Below, in pieces: positions 37,861-48,003 of a stretch of DNA of 64,000 bases (position 1 is its first letter; each line of letters begins with the position of its first letter). Under the pieces are notes generated by a model, which did not search any database, was not told the origin of the DNA, and saw nothing but the letters and a program-made list of their open reading frames with translations. Source of the DNA: PNAI01 sp035501735 (lineage in GTDB: Bacteria > Pseudomonadota > Alphaproteobacteria > Rhizobiales > Xanthobacteraceae); NCBI GenBank assembly GCA_035501735.1, contig DATJVR010000024.1, forward strand, positions 8,310 through 72,309. The letters run 5' to 3'. Position numbers and translations under genes: made by a program.

Positions 37861-40212
37861 TCATGCGGCATCGAGTTTGGCATAAGCGCCGGCCACGCGC
37901 AGCACCTCGACGATACGCGCGGGTGTGAGCGGCATCTCGACGAAGTGCACGCCGAACGGGGACAACGCATCCTCGATCGCCGCGATGATGGCGGCAGGCG
38001 CCGGAATGGTACCGCCTTCGCCGGCACCCTTGACCCCAAGCGGGTTGAGCGGGTTCGGCGTTTCCACATGCTCGATGATGCAGCTCGGGATACCGGGCGC
38101 GGTCGGCAGCAGATAATCCTGGAACGTCGTGGTCAGCGGATTCCCAGCGTCGTCGTATTTCATCCACTCGAACAGTGCGTTGCCAATGCCGTGCGCGACA
38201 CCGCCCTGCACCTGGCCATCGACGATCATGGGATTGATGACGTTGCCGCTGTCATGGGCCACGGTGTAGTTGAGCAGCCGCACGCCGCCGGTCATGGGAT
38301 CGACCTCGACTTCCGCCACGTGGGTGCCGTTGCAATAGGACGCTTGCGGCGGTGTGAAATAGGCGGTGTGTTCGAGGCCAGGTGCCTGCCCGGCGACGAA
38401 CGAAAATCCCGGCATGCCTTGTGCGAGGCGCGCGAGCTCGCCGAAGGTGAGGGACGGCTTGTTGCCGGAACGGGCAGCGGCACGGCCGTCCTCGACATCG
38501 ATGTCGGCCGGTTGCACGCCGAGCGTGCGGGCGGCGAGCGCCACGATCTGTCCGCGTACATTCTCGCTGGCCATCATGGCCGAATTTCCAGCGTTGACCG
38601 TTTGCCGGCTGGCGAAGGCGCCGATACCCTGCGCGATCGCACCGGTGTCGCCGACAGACATAATGATGTCGTCGATCCGGCAGCCGAGCCGGTCGGCGAT
38701 AATCTGCGACAGCGTCGTCTGTTGGCCCTGGCCTTGATTGGTAGCGCCGGTGGCGACGGCGACTTTGCCGTTCGGCAGCACGCGGACGGTGACACCTTCG
38801 AAGGGACCAAGGCCAGTACCCTCGACGTAATTTGCCATACCGATGCCGATGTGACGACCCTGCGCGCGGGCTTTGATCTGGCGCGCGCGAAACCCAGCGT
38901 AGTTGGAAAGTTCGATGGCGCGCTCCTGGGCCCTCGGGAAGTCGCCGCTCGCATAAACGAGCGGCTTGCCGTCACGAAAAGTGAGGCCCATCGCGTAGGG
39001 CATGTGCTCCGGCTTGATCATGTTGCGGCGGCGCAGTTCGGCGCGGTCGATGCGTAGCTCATGCGCCACGCGATCCATCAGCCGCTCCATGGCGAATACG
39101 GCTTGGGGCCGGCCGGCGCCGCGCACCACAGTGGTCGGCACGCGATTGGTGAGGGCAACCGTGACCTCGATCTTGTAAGCCGGAACGACATAGGGGCCGG
39201 GAAATGTCGTTGCCGCGATATAGGGCACAATGATGCCCCAGGGCACGTAGGCGCCGGTATCGTGCAACATGGTGCCGCGCAGCCCGAGGATTTTTCCGTG
39301 GTTGTCGACCGCGATGCCGACCTTCCAATATTGATCGCGTTCCTGTGTCGATGCCACGAAATGCTCGCGGCGATCTTCGATCCATTTAACCGGGCGGCCA
39401 AGCTTCATGGCGGCGGCCGGAATGACAGCCTCTTCCGGGTAGAACGGCGCCTTGGTGCCGAAACCGCCGCCCACAAAAGGCGCGATGACGCGAATGGATT
39501 CCAGATCGCGCTCGAAAAGATCGGCGAGCGTGGCGCGACAAAGATGCGGCGTCTGGGTCGACGACCACACTTCGAGCTTATCGGTCGCCGCATCGTGACG
39601 CGCGAGCACGGCGCGGCCTTCGAGCGACATGGCGCCGCCGCGATGCTGGAAAATTTCCTCCTCGAACGCATGCGGTGCGTTCTTGAAGGCAGCGTCGACA
39701 TCGCCGTAGTTCATGGGAACGAAGGCAGCGATGTTGGAGGTGAGATCGCTGTGTGCGCGCGGAGCGCCGGATTTGATCGCGGCGCGCGGGTCGCTCACCG
39801 CCGGCAGGATTTCGTATTCGATTTTCACTGCGGCGGCGGCGTCTTCGGCAATGTAGCGGCTGTCGGCGATTGCCACCGCGATGGTCTGGCCGACGTAGCA
39901 AACTTCCTCGCGCGCGAGCGCGATCTGGGTGCGCGCGGTCTTGATCGACGGATTGGGCACCAGCATTGGAATCTGTCCGGTTGCCATGCGTGGCGGCAGA
40001 TCATCGGCCACAAGCACGGCATGAACGCCGGGGAGCGCAAGTGCAGCCTTGGTGTTGATCGCGCGAATGCGGGCGTGGGCGTGAGGACTACGGACGAAGC
40101 AGGCGTGCAACGTTCCCGGAAGCGTGATGTCGTCCACGTAACGGGCGCGACCGGCCAGCAGCGCCGGATCCTCGCTGCGTGTCACCCGTGCGCCGAAATG
40201 CTTGGCGCCCAT
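37861..40212 (-). CDS. Xanthine dehydrogenase/CO dehydrogenase family molybdopterin-binding large subunit
   Basis: A 783-residue Mo-hydroxylase large subunit. It begins with the typical RVTRSEDPALLAGRARYVDDI. The FVGGGFGTKAPFYPEE loop and VVRGAGRPQA loop (form II-like, not the CO-oxidising AYxCSFR) are present, and catalytic Glu732 lies in GVKGAGEGGT. Such enzymes hydroxylate N-heterocycles or aldehydes using water. They normally need a FAD subunit and a 2Fe-2S subunit, but neither is encoded next to it. It lies 7 nt downstream of the M24 gene, so it is cotranscribed with the transporter and decarboxylase genes. Confidence 0.93.
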   Translation of the reverse strand: MGAKHFGARVTRSEDPALLAGRARYVDDITLPGTLHACFVRSPHAHARIRAINTKAALALPGVHAVLVADDLPPRMATGQIPMLVPNPSIKTARTQIALAREEVCYVGQTIAVAIADSRYIAEDAAAAVKIEYEILPAVSDPRAAIKSGAPRAHSDLTSNIAAFVPMNYGDVDAAFKNAPHAFEEEIFQHRGGAMSLEGRAVLARHDAATDKLEVWSSTQTPHLCRATLADLFERDLESIRVIAPFVGGGFGTKAPFYPEEAVIPAAAMKLGRPVKWIEDRREHFVASTQERDQYWKVGIAVDNHGKILGLRGTMLHDTGAYVPWGIIVPYIAATTFPGPYVVPAYKIEVTVALTNRVPTTVVRGAGRPQAVFAMERLMDRVAHELRIDRAELRRRNMIKPEHMPYAMGLTFRDGKPLVYASGDFPRAQERAIELSNYAGFRARQIKARAQGRHIGIGMANYVEGTGLGPFEGVTVRVLPNGKVAVATGATNQGQGQQTTLSQIIADRLGCRIDDIIMSVGDTGAIAQGIGAFASRQTVNAGNSAMMASENVRGQIVALAARTLGVQPADIDVEDGRAAARSGNKPSLTFGELARLAQGMPGFSFVAGQAPGLEHTAYFTPPQASYCNGTHVAEVEVDPMTGGVRLLNYTVAHDSGNVINPMIVDGQVQGGVAHGIGNALFEWMKYDDAGNPLTTTFQDYLLPTAPGIPSCIIEHVETPNPLNPLGVKGAGEGGTIPAPAAIIAAIEDALSPFGVHFVEMPLTPARIVEVLRVAGAYAKLDAA

Positions 40213-40219
40213 TATCTCC

Positions 40220-41524
40220 TCAGCCGGCGACCGCGATTTCCAGCGGGAACTTGTCGACGCATTCGCGGCCGTCCGCGGTCACAATGAACGTGTGCCCGAG
40301 GAAAATACCAAACATGCCATCGGGCGTGATCGGATTGGGCTCGGCCATGATCACCATGCCGGGTTTGAGCACCGCATCGGCCTCGGTGCCGGCGACGTGT
40401 TCGGCGCTGATGTGCGGGTTGTCGGTGACAAGATCGATGCCGTGGCATTGCGTGGGACGCGACTGCATGCCCTTGTCGCGGAAGAAGCGGCTGGCCTGGC
40501 GGATGGCCTCGCAGGTCTTGCCCGGTGCGATCTCGGCGACGATCTTGTGATAACCGGGCAGCATGATCTCGTCCCAGAATTTCTTCACCATGTCGGTTGG
40601 TTTGCCGATGCAGATGGGTGAGCCGATCTGCGCGGTGTAGCCGCGGTAGCCGGCGGCAAGCTCCATGTTGATCATGTCGCCCTGCCGCAGCACGCGGCCG
40701 GAGGGTCGCGGGTTGCCGAAAATCAGCGCGGGATTGGCCATCGGGGTCGAGCCGATGATGAGGAAATCGATGTCGCCGCCGCCTTCGAGGATGGCGCTGC
40801 CGGCGGCGGCGCGGAGCTCATATTCCTTCACGCCCGGCCGCGCACGCTCGACCATGGCGTTCATCGCATCCTCGCAGAGCTTGCCGGCCTTGCGCACGCA
40901 GGCGAGCTCCTCGTCGCTGTGAACCACCACGAGATCGTGCAAAAAACCCTTGGTGAAGACGAGTTCGGCGCCGGGCAGCGAGTCGCACAGGACGTTGAAC
41001 TGGTTGACCGGCATGTAATCGCCGTGGCGCGGGTCGATCTCCATCAAGCCGATGCGCGCGCGCTCGAGCTTGAGCTCGCGCAGGCGCTCGACCATCACCT
41101 CGGCATAGCGGCCATTGCGGCTGTGGCGCACGTCTTTCACCGCGACCTCGACGTTGCGGCGAACCGCTTCGGCGTGGGTGCCGCCCATTGAATAGATCAT
41201 GGTCGGCTCGCCTTCGAGCGGAACCAGGACGTAACAACAAAGCGCGTGCCATTCCCAATGGCCGGTGAGCCAGAGCATGCCGCCGCCGAAGCTCCAATGG
41301 CTCGGGCCGCCGGGCACGATGACGGCGTCGAGCTTCTGCGCGCGCATTTTGGCACGCAGCGCGGCATAGCGGCGGGCATATTCGGCCGGCGAGAACTGCT
41401 CGTAGACGGCGTCGCGGTAATAGGGCGTTCCGCGCATGTTGGCGAACGGGAGCGACTGGTCGAGCTTGTTGCGGACCACGTCCCACGGCTGCGGGCCAAG
41501 CGGCCGGCGCGGCTGTTCGTTCAT
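40220..41524 (-). CDS. M24 (pita-bread) family protein, Xaa-Pro peptidase/creatinase-like, degenerate metal site
   Basis: A 434-residue protein starting at the ATG at 41524 with CGGAG 8 nt upstream. It has the creatinase N-domain and the M24 pita-bread domain. His361 (QCHGIDL) and Glu395 (IMAEPNP) are at expected places. The first two metal Asp are replaced: GDMINMELAAGYRGYTAQIG has Glu288 and Gln299. The final Glu motif reads GHTF. This resembles the metal-free creatinases rather than aminopeptidases. It may hydrolyse a C-N bond of the imported compound. It sits 4 nt after the binding-protein stop. Confidence 0.88.
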   Translation of the reverse strand: MNEQPRRPLGPQPWDVVRNKLDQSLPFANMRGTPYYRDAVYEQFSPAEYARRYAALRAKMRAQKLDAVIVPGGPSHWSFGGGMLWLTGHWEWHALCCYVLVPLEGEPTMIYSMGGTHAEAVRRNVEVAVKDVRHSRNGRYAEVMVERLRELKLERARIGLMEIDPRHGDYMPVNQFNVLCDSLPGAELVFTKGFLHDLVVVHSDEELACVRKAGKLCEDAMNAMVERARPGVKEYELRAAAGSAILEGGGDIDFLIIGSTPMANPALIFGNPRPSGRVLRQGDMINMELAAGYRGYTAQIGSPICIGKPTDMVKKFWDEIMLPGYHKIVAEIAPGKTCEAIRQASRFFRDKGMQSRPTQCHGIDLVTDNPHISAEHVAGTEADAVLKPGMVIMAEPNPITPDGMFGIFLGHTFIVTADGRECVDKFPLEIAVAG

Positions 41525-41528
41525 GGCA

Positions 41529-42575
41529 TCACTCCGTGCACTTGCCGATGGTCTGACGGCCGCCGGCGAGATCGACCGCCTCTTTCGCGAGCGATAGTTC
41601 GACGATCTGATCGAACGACGGTTTCTTGTCCTTCTCGATGTCGCCGGTGTCGACGCTATTTTGCGCCGACCATTCGGTGCGCTCGCGGGTGAAACCCTCG
41701 TTGACCGACCATACGCAGTTCTTGGTCTCCACCTCCCAGGCATACTCCACGGCATCCTGCGGCTTCTCGGTCGCCTTCATCATGATCGGCACGACCTTGG
41801 CCTTTTCCCTGTAGATGGTGCGATTGGCTTCGATCATGGCGGCGACAGTGTCGCGCAGCAGTGCGCGGTCGCGGCCGATCCATTCGGTCGAAGCGCCGTA
41901 AGCATTGAACATGTAGTGCGGCATCAGGTCGACGAGCTGGACGAGCAGATTGAGCGAAGGCTTCTGCTTCTTCGCCAGAAACACATCCTCGGGATGAAGC
42001 GCCACGCCGTCGATCTGGCCGGCGACCAAACCGGGGAGACGGCCGGCGGTCGGCGAGGCAATGAATTGAGCGTCATCCACGGTCAGGTGTGCGGTGCGCA
42101 GGACCTCGCGGCCCATGCGCCAATTGAATCCGCCGACGCCGCCGCCGGTCGCGGACAGGCGTTTGCCTTTGAGATCAGCCGCCGTCTTCACGTCCGGCGA
42201 TGTCACATAGGCTTGCGGCATGCGTGGCGCGAGGCCCCAAATCTGCTTGACTTTGAGACCGCGGCCGATGGCGACATCGCTCACGCTGACGATGGCGGTG
42301 CCCTGGGAGGCTGCGGCGGCCGAAGTGGCAGATTGTCCACCCTCGAATTGTATGATGGTGGCATCGATGCAGCGCTTGGCGAAGTAGCCGAGTTCCTTGG
42401 CGATGTATGGCGACGTGTGCACGACGTTTGGCGGCGCGACCGATACCCCGATGTTGATCTTGCGCATGGTCGTGCAGTTGGGCGCGTTCTGCGCTGCTGC
42501 ATCATTGACAAACACAGCGAGCGCACAGCCGGCCGCTGCAAGCCCCGCACAATATTGTCGAAGTAGAAGCGTCAT
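41529..42575 (-). CDS. ABC transporter substrate-binding protein (NMT1/TauA type)
   Basis: A 348-residue protein with signal peptide (MTLLLRQYCAGLAAAGCALAVFVNDAAAQ) and ribosome site AGGGGGAAACAAA. The mature part has NIGVSVAPPNVVHTSPYIAKELGYF and the hinge DLKGKRLSATGGGVGG. Four to five Cys residues in the mature chain (e.g. PNCTT, KRCID, KNCVW, GKCTE) suggest disulfides, unusual among its homologues here. It is followed by M24 and preceded by its permease and ATPase, so it is the receptor of a complete importer. Confidence 0.9.
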   Translation of the reverse strand: MTLLLRQYCAGLAAAGCALAVFVNDAAAQNAPNCTTMRKINIGVSVAPPNVVHTSPYIAKELGYFAKRCIDATIIQFEGGQSATSAAAASQGTAIVSVSDVAIGRGLKVKQIWGLAPRMPQAYVTSPDVKTAADLKGKRLSATGGGVGGFNWRMGREVLRTAHLTVDDAQFIASPTAGRLPGLVAGQIDGVALHPEDVFLAKKQKPSLNLLVQLVDLMPHYMFNAYGASTEWIGRDRALLRDTVAAMIEANRTIYREKAKVVPIMMKATEKPQDAVEYAWEVETKNCVWSVNEGFTRERTEWSAQNSVDTGDIEKDKKPSFDQIVELSLAKEAVDLAGGRQTIGKCTE

Positions 42576-42590
42576 TTTGTTTCCCCCTGC

Positions 42591-43444
42591 CTAATCCTGT
42601 TCCAACACCGAGGTCCAGGGCGCAACCGCGCGTTCGAGCACGCGCAACAGCGCGGTCAGCGTCACTCCGAGCAGCCCGAGCGTGACAATCGGCACGAACA
42701 TCTTGTCAACCTGATAGGTCGAAGCGGTGCGCACGATCAGATAGCCGATACCGGAAATCGCCGTGTAGAGATCGGCGAGCACCATGCCGATCAGCCCACG
42801 TCCGACCGCGAGTCTCAAGCCGGTCACGATGAAAGGCAGCGCGGCCGGCAGCACGATATTCGCCCACAATTGCCGCTCGGTACAGCGAAATGCGCGGCCG
42901 ACTTCGAGCAGTTTCGGATCGACGTTGCGCACACCCTGGTAGGTATTGATGGCCATCGGAAAGAAGGCGAACAGAAACAAGATGACGACTTTCGCCGTGG
43001 TCTCGAAGCCGGCCCACAGCACGATCAGCGGCACCAAGGCGACGCTCGGGATCGAATAGAGAAACGTGATGTAGACGCCGAGCGCGACATCGAGCACCCA
43101 GAAACGCGCGAGTACAAGTCCGATCGCGATGCCGAATATGGCGGCAAGCGTAAGGCCAATGGCGAGCACCACGAGACTCGGCCACAGATAGGTCCACAAT
43201 TCGCCGCTGGCGATCATGCCGATGGCGGCCTTGGCAACGGCGATCGGCGTGGTGAACAGTACGGGATCGAGCCGGCCGCCGAACACCTGCCAGACGGTCA
43301 GCACAACCGCGAGCGAGACGATGCGGATGCCGAGATTTTGAATATTCCGGCGGCGCCTGCGGTCAGCCGTCACCCGGCGCGTGCGTTCCTGTTCCTGCGC
43401 TTCATCGAGCGCAGCCGTCGCCAAATTGGTTTGAACCGCGTCGC

Positions 43445-43448
<4 letters not shown>
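42591..43448 (-). CDS. ABC transporter permease, SsuC/TauC type
   Basis: A 285-residue permease beginning with GTG at 43448, which overlaps the ATPase stop by 4 nt. After a hydrophilic, Arg-rich N-terminus of about 40 residues come six hydrophobic segments. The EAA loop LLEVGRAFRCTERQLWANIVLPAALPFIVTG is present. Only one permease gene exists here, so the channel should be a homodimer. It pairs with the ATPase at 43445 and the binding protein at 41529. Confidence 0.92.
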
Positions 43449-44248
<800 letters not shown>

Positions 44249-44337
44249 GTCGGCCTACCACCAAAAACTGTCGAGTTTGCGTACTCGTTTGTGATGAATC
44301 GCGCGCACAAAGTAAAGCCGTGCGGGCTTGGGTTGCG

Positions 44338-46206
44338 TCATCGTCCCGCAGCGTAGCCCTGCATGCCGCGCGGGTTGGCGGCGGCGCGCCGCCGCGGTCC
44401 GAGACGCGATGCAGCCGTAAGCCGGCCCTCCGACCAATCGGGTTCGATTTCCACGATATGGCCGCGGCGGCGAAGTTCTTTGATTGTTTCCGCCGGGAAC
44501 CTGCCCTCCGCCAGCACCACGCCGGGGCGCGCCTCGCGCGGCCAGAACGACGATGCGAAATGCTCGCTGTGCCAGGCGGGCGCGTCGATCGCTTCTTGCA
44601 AGTTCATATTGCAGTGAACGTGGCGCACAAAAAATTGCGCAGTCCATTGATCCTGTTGATCGCCACCGGGCGAGCCCCAGGCGAGGTACGGTTCGCCGTC
44701 GCGCAGCGCCATGGTCGGCGTCAACGTGGTGCGCGGACGCTTGCCCGGCGCGAGCGCGTTCGGATGACCCTCGTCGAGCCAGAACTGCTGCGCGCGCGTG
44801 CCGAGGCAGAAACCGAGCTCCGGGATTGTCGGAGAGGATTGCAGCCAGCCGCCGGACGGCGTTGCCGACACCATGTTGCCGTCGCGATCGATCACATCGA
44901 AATGCACGGTGTCGCCGCGCATGACGCCGGTACGTTCGAGCTTCGCGCCGTCAACCACGAGGCTCGGATCGACCGCGTCGTCATGGGTCCATGGCTGACG
45001 TCCAACCGTCGGCTCGCCCGCTCCGGCGGCTACACGCTTGGCGGTGGTCACGCGGATGCCAAGCGGCATGCCGTAGCCGGGAATATTGCCGGGCCGTTGA
45101 TCCATCGAAGCCGTGGTGCCGACAAGCTTGCGGCGTTCGGCGTTGTAGGCCTCCGACAGCAGCGTCTCGCCGGGCACTTTCACGAAATCCGGATCACCGT
45201 AGAACGTGTCGCGGTCGGCGAAGGCGAGCTTGGCGCATTCGACCAGCGTGTGGACGAAGTCGGCGCTCTTCGGATCGGCGCCGTCGAGGCCAAATCCCTT
45301 GAGCAGCGCGAGCTGCTGCAGCATCGCCGGGCCCTGGCTCCAGAAGCCACCCTTGCAGACGGTGTAGCGTCCATATTCGAGCGTGACCGGCGCCTCGATG
45401 CGCGGCTGCCAGCGCGCCATGTCGTCGGCACGCAGGACACCGCGATGGCGCTTGCCACTCGAATCCATGATCTCCTGGGTGCGGCAGAATTTGTCGATTG
45501 CCTCGGCAATGAATCCTTGCGACCAGGTGTTGCGCGCGCGTTCGATCTGCTGCTCGCGATTGGCGCCGATGCTTTCCGCTTCCTTCAGCACGCGGGCGTA
45601 GGTGGCGGCGAGGGTCTTGTTGGTGAACAGCGTTCCGGTCTCCGGCACCTTTCCGTTCGGCAGATAGATCGCCGCCGAAGTCGGCCAATGCTCTTTGAAC
45701 AGGTCCTTGACGGTCGCGATCGTCGCATTGGCGCGCTCGACCAGTGGATGGCCGTTCTGCGCATAACCGATTGCGGGCGACAGTACGTCGGTGAGCCGCA
45801 TGGTGCCGTAATCGCGCAGGAGAAGCATCCAGGTTTCGAACGTTCCGGGCACACAGCAGGCCAGAAGCCCGGTGCCGGGGACGAGATCGAGGCCTTCGCT
45901 CTTGTAATGTGCGATGGTCGCCCCTGCGGGCGCGGGGCCCTGGCCGCAGAGGACTTCGATTTTGGCGGGGCCTTTGCGCGCATCGTGAACGAGGACCGGG
46001 ACGTCGCCGCCGGGGCCGTTGAGGTGCGGCTCGACCACCTGAAGCGTGAACGCAGTGGCGACCGCCGCGTCAAAGGCATTGCCGCCCTTTTCCAGGATCG
46101 ACATGCCGACCGCGGTCGCGATCCAATGGGTCGAGGCGACGACTCCGAAGGTGCCCTCGATCTCGGGCCGAGTGGTGAAGGGGTTGGGATTGATGTTGGC
46201 AGCCAT
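44338..46206 (-). CDS. Gamma-glutamyltransferase-like Ntn hydrolase
   Basis: A 622-residue GGT-family protein with the autoprocessing/catalytic Thr433 in GDTVHFDVID, the pattern GGNAFDAAVATAF near residue 41 and the GSPGGDQQ oxyanion region. There is no signal peptide, so it should be cytosolic, unlike classical periplasmic GGT. The Arg that holds the gamma-glutamyl carboxylate (in DxREMAP of known GGTs) is not present; that stretch reads LCGQGPAP. The donor may therefore be another acyl or amide group, as in cephalosporin-acylase-type relatives. It is probably the first gene of the eleven-gene run. Confidence 0.9.
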   Translation of the reverse strand: MAANINPNPFTTRPEIEGTFGVVASTHWIATAVGMSILEKGGNAFDAAVATAFTLQVVEPHLNGPGGDVPVLVHDARKGPAKIEVLCGQGPAPAGATIAHYKSEGLDLVPGTGLLACCVPGTFETWMLLLRDYGTMRLTDVLSPAIGYAQNGHPLVERANATIATVKDLFKEHWPTSAAIYLPNGKVPETGTLFTNKTLAATYARVLKEAESIGANREQQIERARNTWSQGFIAEAIDKFCRTQEIMDSSGKRHRGVLRADDMARWQPRIEAPVTLEYGRYTVCKGGFWSQGPAMLQQLALLKGFGLDGADPKSADFVHTLVECAKLAFADRDTFYGDPDFVKVPGETLLSEAYNAERRKLVGTTASMDQRPGNIPGYGMPLGIRVTTAKRVAAGAGEPTVGRQPWTHDDAVDPSLVVDGAKLERTGVMRGDTVHFDVIDRDGNMVSATPSGGWLQSSPTIPELGFCLGTRAQQFWLDEGHPNALAPGKRPRTTLTPTMALRDGEPYLAWGSPGGDQQDQWTAQFFVRHVHCNMNLQEAIDAPAWHSEHFASSFWPREARPGVVLAEGRFPAETIKELRRRGHIVEIEPDWSEGRLTAASRLGPRRRAAANPRGMQGYAAGR

Positions 46207-46265
46207 TGCGCGGGCGTTTCCTTCAGTTCTTTAAGTTGCGACCGTGATGCCTTAAAAATCGTGCC

Positions 46266-47828
46266 ATGACCATATCAGACCCGGTATGCGCAAACGAGGC
46301 CGGTCCGCGGCTGTTGCGCCATTGGATCGACCGGGCCGCTGTGCGCCATGCGGATAAGCCTTTCATCATCTCGGCCGACGACGGACGTGCAATCAACTAC
46401 GCAAGACTGAGGGAACTCACGCGCCGCATGGCAGCATTTCTGCAAACGCAGGGCATCGGCATCAACGACCGCGTCGCGCTGCTGTCGAACAATTCGATCG
46501 AACACTTGGTTTGTTACATCGGCGTGATGGCTTATGGCGCGACGATCTGCACCGTGCATGTGGAGATGAACCGCAACCAGCTCGACAATATTTTCGCGCG
46601 GCTGAAGCCGAAGGTCGCGGTGTACGAAGCGGGATTGGGGCTCGACGATCTCCTGGCGCAGGTCTCAGCGCCGCGGTTGATGCTCGGCGCAGCGAGCCAG
46701 CCTGCGGTCGATACGTTTTTTCGCGCCGTGCAGGATTGCGAGCCGAGCGAAGCGCATGTCGATGCGAAGCCGACCGACGATGCGGTGATCCTGTTCACCT
46801 CCGGCACGAGCGAACACCCGAAAGGCGTGGTGCTGAGTTTTCGGGAGCTGATCGCAAACGTGAAGCCGACCGCCGATGGTTTCGCGATGAGCGAAGCCGA
46901 TCGCATCTATGATTTCCGCTCGTTTAATTGGTGCTCAGCACAGACATTGAGCGCACTGCCGCCGCTTTATTGCGGCGCGACGCTGATCCTGGGACGGCGA
47001 TTCTCGCGCAGCAGGTTTTTCGATACCGTCAGGCAATACAGCGCAACGATCGCAACCGGCAATCCGACCACGATCAATCTCCTGCTCAATGGCGACGACA
47101 ACGTAACGCACGTTGACGTGCCGTCGCTGCGCTACATCACGTCCAGTTCGGCACCGCTTACGGTCGAGGAGTGGCGGCGGTTCGAGGGACGCTTCCGCAT
47201 TCCGGTGGCACAGGGCTACGGCTCGAGCGAGACGGGATGGATCGCCGCGGCAACCGGAGACGCGCGTCGATATGGCACGGTAGGCCGGCCGCTCGGATAT
47301 CACGCGCTCTCGATCGTCGACTCGGAAGGTCGCCGCTTGCCCTCCGGCGAAATCGGGCAAGTCGAGCTCGGCGGATTTGTAGACAACGATTACCGCTATC
47401 TCGCCGAGGATGGCACCGTGAAGGTGCACAGCCGCGGGCGCATCCGCACCGGCGATCTTGGTTCGCTCGACGCCGATGGCTTTCTGCGGCTCACCGGCCG
47501 CGAGAAGGAACTGATCATCCGCGGCGGCGCGAAAATATCGCCGGCGGAGATCGATTCCATCTTGATGCAGCGACCGGAGGTGCTCGAAGCGGCATGCATC
47601 GGCATTCCGGACAATGTTTACGGTGAGGAAGTGATTGCCTATGTGGTGCTTCGGCCGGATGCGAAAATCGGCGCCGACGATATCCTACGGCATTGCAAGG
47701 CCGTACTGCCGGCGTTCAAAGCGCCGAAAAAAATCGTGCTGAGTTCGGCATTGCCGAAGACTGAGCGCGGCAAACTTGATCGGAAGGCGCTTGTGCAAAG
47801 CTGGTGTGGGCAGAGCAGGGCCAGCTAG
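46266..47828 (+). CDS. AMP-binding acyl-CoA synthetase/ligase
   Basis: A 520-residue ANL-superfamily enzyme. The P-loop-like motif is LFTSGTSEHPKG, followed by YGSSETG, TGDLGSLDADGFL and the hinge RLTGREKELIIRGG. The C-terminal domain ends with Lys in KTERGKLDRKAL, the adenylation lysine. It activates a carboxylic acid to an acyl-AMP and then usually a CoA thioester. It is transcribed divergently from the GGT/ABC/UbiD operon with only about 59 bases between them, so a shared promoter region and pathway are likely. The ribosome site is weak. Confidence 0.92.
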   Translation: MTISDPVCANEAGPRLLRHWIDRAAVRHADKPFIISADDGRAINYARLRELTRRMAAFLQTQGIGINDRVALLSNNSIEHLVCYIGVMAYGATICTVHVEMNRNQLDNIFARLKPKVAVYEAGLGLDDLLAQVSAPRLMLGAASQPAVDTFFRAVQDCEPSEAHVDAKPTDDAVILFTSGTSEHPKGVVLSFRELIANVKPTADGFAMSEADRIYDFRSFNWCSAQTLSALPPLYCGATLILGRRFSRSRFFDTVRQYSATIATGNPTTINLLLNGDDNVTHVDVPSLRYITSSSAPLTVEEWRRFEGRFRIPVAQGYGSSETGWIAAATGDARRYGTVGRPLGYHALSIVDSEGRRLPSGEIGQVELGGFVDNDYRYLAEDGTVKVHSRGRIRTGDLGSLDADGFLRLTGREKELIIRGGAKISPAEIDSILMQRPEVLEAACIGIPDNVYGEEVIAYVVLRPDAKIGADDILRHCKAVLPAFKAPKKIVLSSALPKTERGKLDRKALVQSWCGQSRAS

Positions 47829-47938
47829 CGTTCCTTTCAGAATCCGCCACGAACATCGTTTTGGTCAGGAGGGGCATCGACCCTTCTAGCGTGGACATGG
47901 TCTGGTTTCCGATAAGAGTGGATACAAGTGTCATGCGA

Positions 47939-47967
47939 TTGCGGATTTAACCTCTGAAAGCTAGCAT
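47939..47967 (+). promoter_or_regulatory. Possible sigma70-type promoter of padR-chrA
   Basis: TTGCGG and TAGCAT are separated by 17 bases, a fair match to -35/-10 elements, and end about 37 bases before the padR start. The next stretch (ACGAAATCCGATATAGG) could contain a regulator site. The assignment rests only on spacing and consensus. Confidence 0.3.
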
Positions 47968-48003
47968 CGGTTCCCAATTACGAAATCCGATATAGGTTCA
48001 AAG

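Noticed and set aside
37852..39057. A 401-codon plus-strand frame opposite the Mo-hydroxylase gene
   Set aside because: It is a shadow of the hydroxylase, without domain features or a ribosome site.
37861..40212. CoxL of aerobic CO dehydrogenase
   Set aside because: The CO-oxidising loop AYxCSFR is absent (VVRGAGRPQA instead) and coxS/coxM are missing, so CO oxidation is not supported.
44320..46269. A 649-codon open frame on the plus strand opposite the GGT-like gene
   Set aside because: The product is rich in Arg/Gly/His with no family pattern. The minus-strand frame has clear GGT motifs. Long antisense frames are expected at this GC content.
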